Positions 41,572 through 50,560 are shown, counted from the first letter of the stretch. The stretch: 64,000 bases of DNA from BOG-908 sp964242115 (GCA_964242115.1 CAXSZX010000001.1:310001-374000); one strand, 5' to 3'. Made by a program: numbers and translations. The notes: generated by a model not told the origin, from the letters alone.

Positions 41572-42176
41572 ATGTTTCACGTGAAACATTAGCCCAAGCT
41601 GTCGTTGTTTCACGTGAAACAACGGAGAGGCTGGATCGCATGGCCCAGCTTGTTCTCACCTGGAATCGCAAAATCAACCTGATCAGCTACGCTGACGAGC
41701 GGTTTCTTTGGGAACGCCACATAAGTGACTCACTCCAGCTAGCGCCTCTGATACCCGCCCAGGCCGCTTCAGCTGTCGACATCGGTTCAGGCGGCGGCTT
41801 CCCAGGCCTGGTTCTCGCCATCGCCACCAACATTCCTTTCATCCTGATCGAGTCTGACTCCCGCAAAGCCGCGTTCCTCCTTGAAGCAGCCCGCTTGACA
41901 TTTGCCCCAGTGCGCGTCCTCAAAACGCGCGTGGAGAACGCGCCCTTGCAACGCTCGCCGCTCATTACAGCACGCGCGGTGGCACCGCTGCATCAGCTGC
42001 TCGTCTGGGCCGCGCCGCACCTCGCCGATGGGGGAACGCTGCTTTTGCTGAAAGGCAAAACTGTCGAGCAGGAGGTTGAGGACGCATCAGCCGCATGGAC
42101 CATGCAAATCGACCGCCGTATAAGCCAAACTGGAGATGGCGCCATCTTGCGGATCACTGGGATTGCTCGTGCCTGA
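41568..42176 (+). CDS. rsmG: 16S rRNA (guanine-527-N7) methyltransferase RsmG
   Basis: Methylates G527 of 16S rRNA. WNRKINLIS, ISDSLQLAPLI, AVDIGSGGGFPGLVLAI (SAM motif I) and TARAVAPL are family marks; 202 residues. The N-terminus carries VSRET twice because two parS palindromes lie in the first 18 codons. GTG start within a GTGA overlap with mnmG; the 3' end overlaps parA by 8 bp. Confidence 0.96.
   Translation: MNVSRETLAQAVVVSRETTERLDRMAQLVLTWNRKINLISYADERFLWERHISDSLQLAPLIPAQAASAVDIGSGGGFPGLVLAIATNIPFILIESDSRKAAFLLEAARLTFAPVRVLKTRVENAPLQRSPLITARAVAPLHQLLVWAAPHLADGGTLLLLKGKTVEQEVEDASAAWTMQIDRRISQTGDGAILRITGIARA
41573..41588. promoter_or_regulatory. parS centromere site 1
   Basis: TGTTTCACGTGAAACA, a perfect 16-bp palindrome identical to the universal chromosomal parS consensus; extends to 18 bp with flanking A/T. 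ParB nucleates here for chromosome segregation. Confidence 0.97.
41606..41621. promoter_or_regulatory. parS centromere site 2
   Basis: A second perfect TGTTTCACGTGAAACA, 33 bp after the first and in the same reading frame of rsmG. Confidence 0.97.
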
Positions 42177-42963
42177 AGACAGCAGCCGACCAACCAGAAT
42201 CCTGGCCATCGCCAACCAGAAAGGGGGCGTTGGCAAGACGACGACTGCGATCAACGTGGCGACAGGATTTGCACAGAGTCGCCAGCGCGTGCTGTTGCTT
42301 GACCTCGACCCGCAGGGCAATGCCTCGACCGGCCTTGGCCTGGACCGGAGCGAGCGTGGCGCAGGCACCTACGCCATGCTGCTGGAACGGCGAAGTGCCA
42401 GCTCGCTGATCCAGTCGACACTTATACCCAATCTCGACATCATCTCAGCCGATCCTGACTTGGCCGGCGCGGAAGTCGAACTGGTGGGAATGCAAAGTCG
42501 GGAATATCGACTTCGCGATGCTCTACGTGATGTTGCCGGCTACACGCACATCATCATCGACTGCCCACCTAGCCTCAGTTTGTTGACCCTGAACGGCCTG
42601 GTTGCGGCAACCGCGGTGGTGGTGCCGTTGCAATGCGAGTTCTTCGCGTTGGAGGGCATCAGCCAGCTCGTCAAGACGATCGAGCTGGTCCGTCGTAGCC
42701 TGAACCCGCATTTGACCCTGCAGGGGATCGTGCTGACAATGTTTGATCGGCGAAACAACCTCTCCGACCTGGTTGCCGCCGATGCGCGCAGCTTTTTTGG
42801 CGACAGGGTATACGACACCATGATCCCGCGAAACATCCGCATCTCCGAAGCGCCAAGCCACGGCAAACCCGTGCTTATCTATGACCGCAACTCGGCCGGC
42901 GCACTCGCCTACAGCAAGCTGGCATCCGAGATGCTGGCGCGCGAAGAGGCGTTGGTCCCATGA
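42169..42963 (+). CDS. parA: chromosome partitioning ATPase ParA
   Basis: Walker-type ATPase that moves ParB-parS complexes over the nucleoid. NQKGGVGKTTTAIN is the deviant Walker A with both lysines, LLLDLDPQGNAST the A' motif, IIIDCPPSLSLLT the Walker B. 264 residues. GTG 42169 is taken as start; it overlaps the rsmG end. Directly overlaps parB (ATGA). Confidence 0.97.
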   Translation: MPEDSSRPTRILAIANQKGGVGKTTTAINVATGFAQSRQRVLLLDLDPQGNASTGLGLDRSERGAGTYAMLLERRSASSLIQSTLIPNLDIISADPDLAGAEVELVGMQSREYRLRDALRDVAGYTHIIIDCPPSLSLLTLNGLVAATAVVVPLQCEFFALEGISQLVKTIELVRRSLNPHLTLQGIVLTMFDRRNNLSDLVAADARSFFGDRVYDTMIPRNIRISEAPSHGKPVLIYDRNSAGALAYSKLASEMLAREEALVP

Positions 42964-43817
42964 GCGGCAACCCCCGCCTGGGCAAAGGCTTGGCGGCCCT
43001 GATGGGAGACATGCCAGCACGGGCTGAGGCGACAGCGCCGCAAACCGGCGTGCGTAGCTTGGCCATCGAAGCGCTCGAGCCCGGCCCATTTCAGCCACGC
43101 AGCAGCTTTAACGCGGAAAGCTTGGCGGAACTTGTCGATTCGATCCGGGCGCAGGGAGTGTTACAGCCGCTTCTCGCTCGCAGTCATCCCGCCAGGTCGG
43201 GCCAGTATCAAATCATCGCCGGTGAACGCCGCTGGCGTGCGGCCCAGCAGGCTGGTCTGCACGAGGTTCCGGTACTGTTGAGGGAGCTGTCCGACGCCGA
43301 CGCGATGGCAGCTTCCCTGGTGGAGAACCTGCAGCGGCAGGACCTCAACCCGATCGAAGAGGCAGAAGGCTTCCGCCGCCTGCAAGACGAGTTCGGCCTG
43401 ACACAGGAGCAGCTCGGCCAGGCGGTCGGCAAGTCGCGCAGCCACGTCGCCAACATCATGCGCTTGCTGCAGCTTCCGCCGAGTGTGCGACGTGACGTTC
43501 AGGACGGCAGGCTAACCTCCGGACACGCCCGCGCCCTGCTGTCGCATCCCGACCCGGAACAGGCGGCCAGACAGGTCATCTCACGTGGTCTGAACGTGCG
43601 GCAAACCGAAGCCTTGGCGGCCAGCCAGCCAGCCGAGGCACCCGCTCCCAAGCAGCGAGTGCGGGACCCCGAAACCGACGCCTTGCAGCGCGATTTGTCC
43701 GAACACCTCGGGCTGACGGTGCAGATCAACTTCGACGGGAAAGGTGGAACTGTCAGCTTGAAGTATCGGAACCTGGATCAGCTCGACAGTCTGATTGCGT
43801 TGCTTAGCCCAAAGTAG
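42960..43817 (+). CDS. parB: chromosome partitioning protein ParB
   Basis: CTPase and parS-binding clamp. LGKGLAALMG at the start is the ParA-stimulating peptide; GERRWRAAQQAGL is the CTP-binding C-motif (GERRxRA), SLVENLQRQDLNPIEEAEGF the ENxQR motif, and LGQAVGKSRSHVANIMRLL the helix-turn-helix. C-terminal dimerisation domain ends LDSLIALLSPK. 285 residues. Two parS sites lie 1.3 kb upstream. Confidence 0.97.
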   Translation: MSGNPRLGKGLAALMGDMPARAEATAPQTGVRSLAIEALEPGPFQPRSSFNAESLAELVDSIRAQGVLQPLLARSHPARSGQYQIIAGERRWRAAQQAGLHEVPVLLRELSDADAMAASLVENLQRQDLNPIEEAEGFRRLQDEFGLTQEQLGQAVGKSRSHVANIMRLLQLPPSVRRDVQDGRLTSGHARALLSHPDPEQAARQVISRGLNVRQTEALAASQPAEAPAPKQRVRDPETDALQRDLSEHLGLTVQINFDGKGGTVSLKYRNLDQLDSLIALLSPK

Positions 43818-43825
43818 AGCTAGCT

Positions 43826-43963
43826 AGGCCGCTTTCTTCGAAAAGGAGCAAAAAGCTATTGTGCGCGCTATCGCGGGAGGCTGAAACACCACGCTTCCAC
43901 ACGACGCGCCGAATAAAAGCAAAAGCTTCTTTGGTTTTTTCAAAAAAGAGCTGCTTGCTTGCC
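43826..43963. repeat. palindromic element R24 between convergent parB and holA
   Basis: Left arm CGCTTTCTTCGAAAAGGAGC, core GCGCTATCGCGGGAGGCTGA, right arm GGTTTTTTCAAAAAAGAGC. The right arm provides the last codons and TGA of holA. Confidence 0.82.
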
Positions 43964-44950
43964 TCGCCTTGCCAAGCTCGCTACCAAGCGTCGCGCGATC
44001 AACTCCGGCCGGCTTCCAGTCTGCTTGCATGCCAACTCCGCCTGCCGTGTCTCCTCGATCGCCCGCAGCAGTGCAATGCTGGACCATCTGGAAAGGCTCG
44101 CCGTAGTCTCGGCAATGGCCCGGAAATACACAGGCGGTCGCATCGTCCGCACAGCGTCCGCCGCGGACATGCCTGCCTCTATCCGCATACGCGCCTGGTG
44201 AAGCTTCTGCAGTTGCCCAAGCAGCATGCGCAGCACTGCAACCCCGTTCACCCCATCCAGCATCGCCGCCTCCAGCGCAGTGTCCGCGGTGATCGTGTCG
44301 CCGCGCAGCGCGGCCTGCAGGCTGCCGTCGGCGCTGCCCGCACCGCCCTCTCCCGTGCAGGCACGCGCGTCCTCCAGGCTCACCTCGCCGCCCGCGCCGG
44401 CAAACAGGGCCAGCTTCTCGACCTCGCCGCGTGTCTGCGCCCGATCTCCGCCCAGTACTTGCCCCAGCCAGGCCAGCGCGTCCTGATCGATGGTCACGCG
44501 CGATTGGGCCAGGCCCGCCTTGATCACCTCGGTCAAACCCCTGCCCTCGTCAGGGTAACAACCTATCGCGACCGCGTCCGGCGCCGCCTCTGCAAAGCTG
44601 CGCAGCTTTCCGCGCCCAAGCCCGGCTGCCTCGAGCACCAGCAGCGCGCTTCCCGGCCCCTTCAACGCGCGACTCACGTGCGGCAGGATGGCATCGGCAG
44701 CGTCACGCACCACGATCACGCGCCGGCCACCTATCATCGACAGCGCGGCCATCTCGCCCGGTATCTGCGTCCAGCCCTCGCGAGTTAGCTCGGTTACCAA
44801 AAACGGATCGTTTAAGCTGCCTGCCACCGTCCGGGTCAGTCCCTGTGAACGCTCGCGGATCAGCCCCTCATCCTCGCCGTAGAGGAGAGCCAGGCGGCAA
44901 GCGCCCGGCTTCGCCAGGAAGCCCGCAACCTGCCGCGTGTCGAGCTTCAC
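43940..44950 (-). CDS. holA: DNA polymerase III subunit delta
   Basis: Clamp-loader subunit that opens the beta clamp. LALLYGEDEGLIRERSQGL near the N-terminus, RRVIVVRDAAD, and the C-terminal collar region (LLRAIEETRQAELACKQTG) match the family; 336 residues. The final residues GKQAALF and the TGA come from palindromic element R24, so the original C-terminus has been replaced by a few repeat-encoded residues. GTG start overlaps the lptE stop (GTGA). Confidence 0.93.
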   Translation of the reverse strand: MKLDTRQVAGFLAKPGACRLALLYGEDEGLIRERSQGLTRTVAGSLNDPFLVTELTREGWTQIPGEMAALSMIGGRRVIVVRDAADAILPHVSRALKGPGSALLVLEAAGLGRGKLRSFAEAAPDAVAIGCYPDEGRGLTEVIKAGLAQSRVTIDQDALAWLGQVLGGDRAQTRGEVEKLALFAGAGGEVSLEDARACTGEGGAGSADGSLQAALRGDTITADTALEAAMLDGVNGVAVLRMLLGQLQKLHQARMRIEAGMSAADAVRTMRPPVYFRAIAETTASLSRWSSIALLRAIEETRQAELACKQTGSRPELIARRLVASLARRGKQAALF

Positions 44951-45465
44951 CCGGGTTTCTTCGGTCCATTGTTGTTCCGATCGAAATACACGCCCAAGGC
45001 CAGCGCGATCTGGTTTGCCAGCGCCTCGGCCTGGCGCCGCTGCGTCTCCTCCTGCTCCAGGGTCGCGTAGAAGAATTGCTCGTCGAGGATGTTATAGCCG
45101 TCCACACTGCGGGCAGTGCCGCTCGCCAGGACAAGCGCGGGGTTGTCGACCAGGTGCAACGCCCAGGTGGCCGTGCTGATGTCCCGGTTGCGGGTTGTCG
45201 AGTTGTCGGCCTGCACGTTCAGGCCCTGGACGCTTTCTGCATAATACACCGTCAAGCTGTACCGCTTGGGTACGTCGGAGGATGTGCCCTCGAGGCGCGC
45301 TTGCAGAGCCTGGCGCAACAACTGACCCGGCCGGTTGGGGATGATGCCAACGTAGACTTCCGGCAACTTTCCCTCCCCGGCGGCGGCATCGCCATAAACC
45401 GGGTGGAAGCCGCAACCGGAGGTCACGAGAGCACATCCGGCAACAAAGACGCGGCGGGTGATCAT
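44947..45465 (-). CDS. lptE: LPS-assembly lipoprotein LptE
   Basis: Outer-membrane lipoprotein that plugs LptD. A lipobox LVTSGC at residues 13-18 and the following GFHPVYG are the alphaproteobacterial LptE start; 172 residues. It sits between leuS and holA with ATGA/GTGA overlaps, the usual genomic slot for this gene. Confidence 0.92.
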   Translation of the reverse strand: MITRRVFVAGCALVTSGCGFHPVYGDAAAGEGKLPEVYVGIIPNRPGQLLRQALQARLEGTSSDVPKRYSLTVYYAESVQGLNVQADNSTTRNRDISTATWALHLVDNPALVLASGTARSVDGYNILDEQFFYATLEQEETQRRQAEALANQIALALGVYFDRNNNGPKKPG

Positions 45466-48056
45466 CCGGCAACTACGAAATTGACGATCTTGTCGACAAC
45501 GTGGATGCGCTTGACGATGCGCCGCCCTTCGAGCTGGCGCGCCACGTTCGGCTCCGCCTCTGCGGCAGCGATCACGTCGGCCGCCAGCGCGCCTGGTGCA
45601 GCCTCAATCGTCCCGCGCAACTTGCCCATGACCTGCACCGCGATCGTCACCGTCCGCACTGCCAGCAACTCGGGCTCTGCTACGGGCCAAGGCTGCGTCG
45701 CCAGCAAGCCGTCTGCGCCAAGCCGGGAGAAGATCTCCTCTGCCAGATGCGGCATCATCGGGTAGACCAGCCTGGCCGCAACATCTGCAGCCTCCCGCCG
45801 GGCGTAGGCCATGCCCTCCGCCTCGGCATGCCGGTCAGCCTCCGCTATGGCGCCGGCCAGCTCGTAGATGCGCGCGACGGCCACGTTGAAGGTGAAGCCT
45901 TCCAGCGCCTGCGTCACCGTGGAAATGGTGCGGTGCGTCACCCGCCGTAGCACCATCGCCTCCGGCGCGAACGCGCGCGGCATCTCCGAGGAGTTGCCGC
46001 AAGAGGCGTCCGCCAGCCGATACAGCCGCTGGACGAAACGATACGCTCCAACAACGCCGGCTTCTGTCCACTCGATGTCGCGCTCTGGCGGGTTGTCCGA
46101 GAGGATGAACCATCGCGCAGTATCGGCACCGTAACGGTCTATGATGCCGCCCGGGTCCACGGTGTTGCGCTTGGACTTGCTCATCGCCTCCACGCGACCG
46201 ACCACCACGGGTTGGCCGCTTGCCCGCTCCACCGTCGCCCCGTCCCGCTGCTCTACCTCGTCCGGATACAGCCACCGCCCGTCCTCGCCCTTGTAGCTGG
46301 CGTGCGTCACCATTCCTTGCGTGAACAACCCGGCGAACGGTTCGGCTTGCGCCACGTAGCCGCTGGCCTGCATCGCGCGGGTGAAAAAGCGCGCGTAGAG
46401 CAGATGAAGGATCGCGTGTTCTATGCCGCCGATATACTGGTCGACCGGCAGCCAGCCATCCACCGCCGCGCGCACGGTCGGTGTCTCCGCCGCCGGGCTG
46501 CAGAACCGCGCGAAGTACCACGAGCTGTCCACAAACGTGTCGAACGTGTCTGTCTCGCGCGTCGCCCCGGCCCCGCAGGCCGGGCAGGCCACGTGTTTCC
46601 ACGTCGGGTGGTGGTCCAACGGGTTGCCCGGCCGGTCGAACGTCACATCTTCGGGCAGCCGCAGCGGCAACTGGTCATCGGGCACCGGCACCACGCCGCA
46701 GCCTGCGCAGTGGACCACCGGGATGGGGCAGCCCCAGTAGCGCTGCCGGCTGACACCCCAGTCGCGCAGGCGCCAGTTCACCACGCTCTCGCCCCAGCCC
46801 ATCTCAGCCAGGCGCCCGATCGCTGCCCGCTTGGCGTCCTCGATCGCCATCCCATCGAGGAACCCCGAATTTGCTATCCGCCCCGCCCCGTCGAACGCCC
46901 GCTCGCCGACTTGGAACGCGGCGGGGTCCTCGCCGTCCGGGACGACAACCACCGGCACCTGAAGGCCGTACTTGCGGGCGAAATCCAGGTCGCGTTGGTC
47001 GTGCGCCGGGCAGCCATAAATGGCGCCGGTGCCGTATTCCATCAGCACGAAGTTGGCGATCCACACGGGAAAGGACTGGTCCGGCAGGAACGGGTGACGC
47101 ACGGACAGGCCGGTGTCGTAGCCGCGCTTCTCCGCCTGCTCCAGCGCCACCTCGCTGGTGCCCAAGCCCCGGCACTCCGCCACGAAGGCGGCCGCCCCCG
47201 CATCGCGCGCCGCCATTGCCAGCGCCAACGGGTGCTCTGCCGCCAGGGCCACGAACGACATGCCGAACAGCGTGTCCGGCCGGGTGGTGAACACCTCCAC
47301 GTCGCCGATGCCGGCCTCTGGCGTTGCCAGCGGGAAGCGCAGCTTAGCGCCCTCGCTGCGGCCGATCCACTTGGCCTGCATTGTACGCACCCGATCGGGC
47401 CAGCGGTCCAGCCCCTCCAGCGCTGCCAGCAGCTCCGGCGCGAACTTGGTGATCCGCATCGACCACTGCGCCAGCTTCTTCTTCTCGACCAGCGCGCCGG
47501 ACCGCCAGCCACGCCCGTCGATCACCTGCTCGTTGGCCAGCACCGTCCCGTCCACCGGGTCCCAGTTGACGAACGACTCGCGGCGCTCCGCCAGCCCCGC
47601 CGCCAGGAACGCCAGGAACAACCTCTGTTGCTGGCCGTAATACTCCGGGTCGCAGGTGGCGAACTCGCGCCGCCAATCGATCGACAGCCCCATCCGCTTC
47701 AGCTCGGCGCGCATCGCCGCGATGTTGGCGCCCGTCCACTCGCCCGGGTGGATGCCGCGCTCGCGAGCCGCGTTCTCCGCCGGCAGGCCGAACGCGTCCC
47801 ACCCCATGGGGTGCAGCACCTGGTAGCCGCGCGCCCGCTTGTAGCGCGCAACCACGTCGCCCAGCGTGTAGTTGCGCACGTGGCCCATGTGGATCTTGCC
47901 GCTGGGATAAGGGAACATCTCCAGCACGTAGTATTTTGGACGGTCTGCGGCGGGGACGTCGTCCACGGCGAAACAGCCGGCTTCGGTCCAGGCGCGTTGC
48001 CAGTGCGGCTCGGCAGCGGCGAAATCGTAGGTTGCCGGGGGAGAAGCTTCGTTCAT
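45462..48056 (-). CDS. leuS: leucyl-tRNA synthetase
   Basis: Class I synthetase. FPYPSGKIHMGHVRNYTLGD holds the HIGH-type motif (HMGH); editing domain about 220-430 with the TRPDTLFGMSF Thr-rich site; KMSKS appears as EAMSKSKRNTVDP. About 864 residues. ATG 48056 is chosen over a TTG two codons upstream. Half element R25 lies in its 5' leader, between it and the upstream lipoprotein gene. Confidence 0.97.
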   Translation of the reverse strand: MNEASPPATYDFAAAEPHWQRAWTEAGCFAVDDVPAADRPKYYVLEMFPYPSGKIHMGHVRNYTLGDVVARYKRARGYQVLHPMGWDAFGLPAENAARERGIHPGEWTGANIAAMRAELKRMGLSIDWRREFATCDPEYYGQQQRLFLAFLAAGLAERRESFVNWDPVDGTVLANEQVIDGRGWRSGALVEKKKLAQWSMRITKFAPELLAALEGLDRWPDRVRTMQAKWIGRSEGAKLRFPLATPEAGIGDVEVFTTRPDTLFGMSFVALAAEHPLALAMAARDAGAAAFVAECRGLGTSEVALEQAEKRGYDTGLSVRHPFLPDQSFPVWIANFVLMEYGTGAIYGCPAHDQRDLDFARKYGLQVPVVVVPDGEDPAAFQVGERAFDGAGRIANSGFLDGMAIEDAKRAAIGRLAEMGWGESVVNWRLRDWGVSRQRYWGCPIPVVHCAGCGVVPVPDDQLPLRLPEDVTFDRPGNPLDHHPTWKHVACPACGAGATRETDTFDTFVDSSWYFARFCSPAAETPTVRAAVDGWLPVDQYIGGIEHAILHLLYARFFTRAMQASGYVAQAEPFAGLFTQGMVTHASYKGEDGRWLYPDEVEQRDGATVERASGQPVVVGRVEAMSKSKRNTVDPGGIIDRYGADTARWFILSDNPPERDIEWTEAGVVGAYRFVQRLYRLADASCGNSSEMPRAFAPEAMVLRRVTHRTISTVTQALEGFTFNVAVARIYELAGAIAEADRHAEAEGMAYARREAADVAARLVYPMMPHLAEEIFSRLGADGLLATQPWPVAEPELLAVRTVTIAVQVMGKLRGTIEAAPGALAADVIAAAEAEPNVARQLEGRRIVKRIHVVDKIVNFVVAG

Positions 48057-48069
48057 CGACAAAGACTTA

Positions 48070-48117
48070 CCAAAAGGAAGCGCCTCTTTTTTGAAAAAAG
48101 AAGCAAAAAACTTTTGC
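48070..48117. repeat. palindromic element R25, left arm only
   Basis: GCCTCTTTTTTGAAAAAAGA with AGC and AAAAAACTTTTGCTACTGAG; the arm is a perfect hairpin with CTTTTTTGAAAAAAG centre. It lies between the DUF3576 stop and the leuS start. Confidence 0.82.
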
Positions 48118-48632
48118 TACTGAGTGCCTTGGGCTCGCAGCTCGCGCGCGTGGGCAAGGATCTTGCTTTCGATGTCGGTAGCGGTGGCGGGGTTGACGGG
48201 GGCGTCTTCCCACTGGCCGCCGGCCTCCCTGGTCTGACGGAATATGGTCACCTTCAAGCCGTCGGCACGCAGCTCTCGGCCCAACACGTAGGCCATCGCC
48301 TTGAAGCGCTCGCCGGTGGTCGTCGGCGGCTGATACCAGTCGGTCACGATGACGCCGCCGAACGGGTCGGTCGAGACGAACGGCATGAACCGCAGCGTGT
48401 CCAGCGTGCCGCGCCAGAGGTACTTGTTGACCTGAAGGCCGCTGTTGGCCTCCTGCTGGGCATTGGTCTGGCCGCGACCGGGGACGATCGGCGGCGGCAG
48501 CCCGTTCGGGTCGGCAAACTCCGCATTGGCCAGCGGCTTGGCCGAGCCCTTGTTGCTGTCGCCGCCACAGCCGGAAACGGCCATGGCCATCAGGAGAACG
48601 ACGAGACTCGACGGAAAAAGGGCGCGGGGCAT
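48117..48632 (-). CDS. DUF3576 lipoprotein
   Basis: A 171-residue lipoprotein with signal peptide and lipobox LMAMAVSGC. The body (NKYLWRGTLDTLRFMPFVST, PFGGVIVTDWYQPP, ERFKAMAYVLGRELRADGLK) is the DUF3576 domain, confined to alphaproteobacteria and typically next to leuS/lptE. Function unknown; its location suggests an outer-membrane assembly role. The ATG at 48632 is chosen over an upstream in-frame GTG because it starts the signal peptide. Confidence 0.9.
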   Translation of the reverse strand: MPRALFPSSLVVLLMAMAVSGCGGDSNKGSAKPLANAEFADPNGLPPPIVPGRGQTNAQQEANSGLQVNKYLWRGTLDTLRFMPFVSTDPFGGVIVTDWYQPPTTTGERFKAMAYVLGRELRADGLKVTIFRQTREAGGQWEDAPVNPATATDIESKILAHARELRAQGTQ

Positions 48633-48716
48633 GGTGTCCTGAAGGTCACACGCCGGCGCGTCTCGCCGGCAGGCTGCCTTCCTAACCTTTGCGGGTTGGT
48701 GCGCCAAGGAGGGAAG

Positions 48717-49300
48717 GCAAGAAGTTCTTCTTTGAAAAAAAACATCGAGTTTAGGTTGGCGCGAACACCGCGGCCAAATCCAGAGGCCACCTTCGACGCG
48801 CGATGATCGTCCTGCCGTCCCGCCTGTTCAAGGCCAAGCCGCCTACGGCGGTCGCTTACGCGAGCCTTGAGCAGTCCGAACGGCCGAACGAAGCGCTGAC
48901 ATCGAAGAAAGCAGCCGCCTGGGAGTGTTGCGACGATCGCCGAAGCAGGCTGCGTAACCTGAGTCCAAACCAGAACTCTTGTTCCCTTGAGCGCGCTGCG
49001 TGGAGAGGTCCGCGACAGCAGAACCAAAACTGTTTGCTTGGCGATTGAAATTTGGGAGCGACCATCTTCCACGAGCAACGCATTTTTGCCAGGCGGCTAC
49101 CTTCTCCGGCTTTCTTCGATGTCAGCCCTCCGTTTGGCCGTCCGGCCTGCTCAAGGCTCGTGCAGCGACCGCCAAGGCGGCATGGCCTCGAACAGGCCGG
49201 ATGGCCAAACGACGATCGCGCGTCGAAGGCAGCCTCTGTCCCGGTCGGAGTGTTCGCGCAAAAACTTGAATCCTCCCTTTTTCAAAAATGAAACGCTTCG
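48717..49300. repeat. large imperfect inverted repeat around a decayed element (R26)
   Basis: Arm A (about 48721-48921) and arm B (about 49089-49295) are reverse complements of each other over roughly 200 bp at about 80 percent by eye: CCAGGCGGCT, TTTCTTCGATGTCAGC, CTGCTCAAGGCTCG, GCGACCGCC, CGCGCGTCGAAGG and GTGTTCGCGC in arm B all match the complement of arm A. The 165-bp spacer holds a decayed standard element core (GGTCCGCGACAGCAGAACCA). No gene is seen; an RNA from it would fold into a very long hairpin. Confidence 0.7.
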
Positions 49301-49866
49301 ACTCCCCCCGCACCAGCCAGCACTGCCTTGGGCAACCGCCCCACGTTCTCCCCGCCAACACCTCCCAAAGCCAGCACCAGGCCCTGCCGCCCACGCGCCA
49401 TCCCCGACCACCGCACCGCGCCTAAGCCACGCGCCCCAGGATGGCTCGCCGTCGGAAACACCGGCGAGAGAAACACCAGCGCTCCTGCAGCCAGGCCCGC
49501 ACGCAACTCCCTCACGCTGTGCGCCGACGCGGTGTTCAGCCGGCCGGGCAGCGGGCGCAGCCGGCCCGAAAGCCCGCCTCTCAGGTGCTGCCCAGCTGCA
49601 ACCGAGGCGGCCAGACGGGGATCACCCGCCACTGTCAGCGCAATCCGCCGCGCCCGGCACAGCGCCGCCACGCGCCGCGCCAGCGCCGCACGTCCCTCCA
49701 CCCGGTCGTGGCGGAACACCACCCCGCATAGCCCCGGCGGCAGGCGCGCGATCGCCGGCAACGGGTCCGCCAGCCGCTCGGCGTCGGTGAACAGCCACAA
49801 CACCGGAGTCGCCAGCCGCCTGCGTGCCTTGACCGCACGCGCCCACGCAACCAGCCTAACATCCAT
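49282..49866 (-). CDS. thiamine phosphate synthase-like protein (ThiE/TenI fold)
   Basis: A 194-residue TIM-barrel protein. VLWLFTDAERLADPLPAIAR, AGDPRLAASVAAGQHL, the VFLSPVFPTASHPGARGLG strand with SPVFPT phosphate loop, and LALGGVGGENV match the ThiE/TenI family, but the pyrimidine-binding residues of true ThiE are less clear, so TenI-like function is possible. The last residues (EAFHF) and stop come from the edge of the inverted repeat/element. Its ATG overlaps the ATG of the divergent YggS-like gene by 2 bp. Confidence 0.75.
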   Translation of the reverse strand: MDVRLVAWARAVKARRRLATPVLWLFTDAERLADPLPAIARLPPGLCGVVFRHDRVEGRAALARRVAALCRARRIALTVAGDPRLAASVAAGQHLRGGLSGRLRPLPGRLNTASAHSVRELRAGLAAGALVFLSPVFPTASHPGARGLGAVRWSGMARGRQGLVLALGGVGGENVGRLPKAVLAGAGGVEAFHF

Positions 49867-50560
49867 GGACGCCGCTCCTCCTACCCAGGACCACCCCGAC
49901 TCGCTGCGCCCGGCGCTGGAGACCGTGCGTGCTCGCATCGACGCCGCCGCGCGCGCCGCCGGCCGTGACCCGGCAGAGGTCACCCTGGTTGCCGTCTCCA
50001 AGACGCATCCCGCCTCGCTCGTCCAACAGGCGATGGACTGCGGCCAGACCGTGTTCGGCGAGAACCGCGTGCAGGAAGCCGCTGCCAAGTTTGCGCCGCT
50101 GCGTGACGCCAACCCTGGCTTGCAACTGCACCTGATCGGCGGCTTGCAGACCAACAAGGCGGCCGACGCTGTCCGCATCGCCGACATGATCGAGAGCCTC
50201 GACCGCCCGAGCCTCGCCGACGCGATCGCCACCGCCGCGGAACGCACCGGCCGGTTGCCCAAGCTGCTGGTCCAGGTCAACGTCGGCGACGAGGCGCAGA
50301 AATCCGGCATCGCGCGTGACCAGGCAGACGCCTTCATCAGGCACTGCCGCACCCGCTTCGGCGCTGCCCTGCGCGGCCTGATGTGCATACCGCCGGCCAG
50401 CGACGACCCCGCGCCGTATTTCCGCGCGCTGGCGGCGATGCGGGCCGAGCACGGCCTGCCGGTGCTCTCGATGGGCATGTCGGGCGATTTCGAAACCGCC
50501 ATCGTCTGCGGTGCAACGCTGGTGCGCGTCGGCTCGGCGATCTTCGGGGTGCGCGGTTAA
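49865..50560 (+). CDS. YggS/PROSC family PLP-binding protein
   Basis: A 231-residue single-domain PLP homeostasis protein. VTLVAVSKTHPASLVQQAM carries the PLP Lys, FGENRVQEA follows, HLIGGLQTNKA is the family block, and LSMGMSGDFETAI binds the phosphate. No catalytic activity is known for the family; loss disturbs amino-acid and B6 pools. Divergent start overlap with the ThiE-like gene. Confidence 0.93.
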   Translation: MDAAPPTQDHPDSLRPALETVRARIDAAARAAGRDPAEVTLVAVSKTHPASLVQQAMDCGQTVFGENRVQEAAAKFAPLRDANPGLQLHLIGGLQTNKAADAVRIADMIESLDRPSLADAIATAAERTGRLPKLLVQVNVGDEAQKSGIARDQADAFIRHCRTRFGAALRGLMCIPPASDDPAPYFRALAAMRAEHGLPVLSMGMSGDFETAIVCGATLVRVGSAIFGVRG

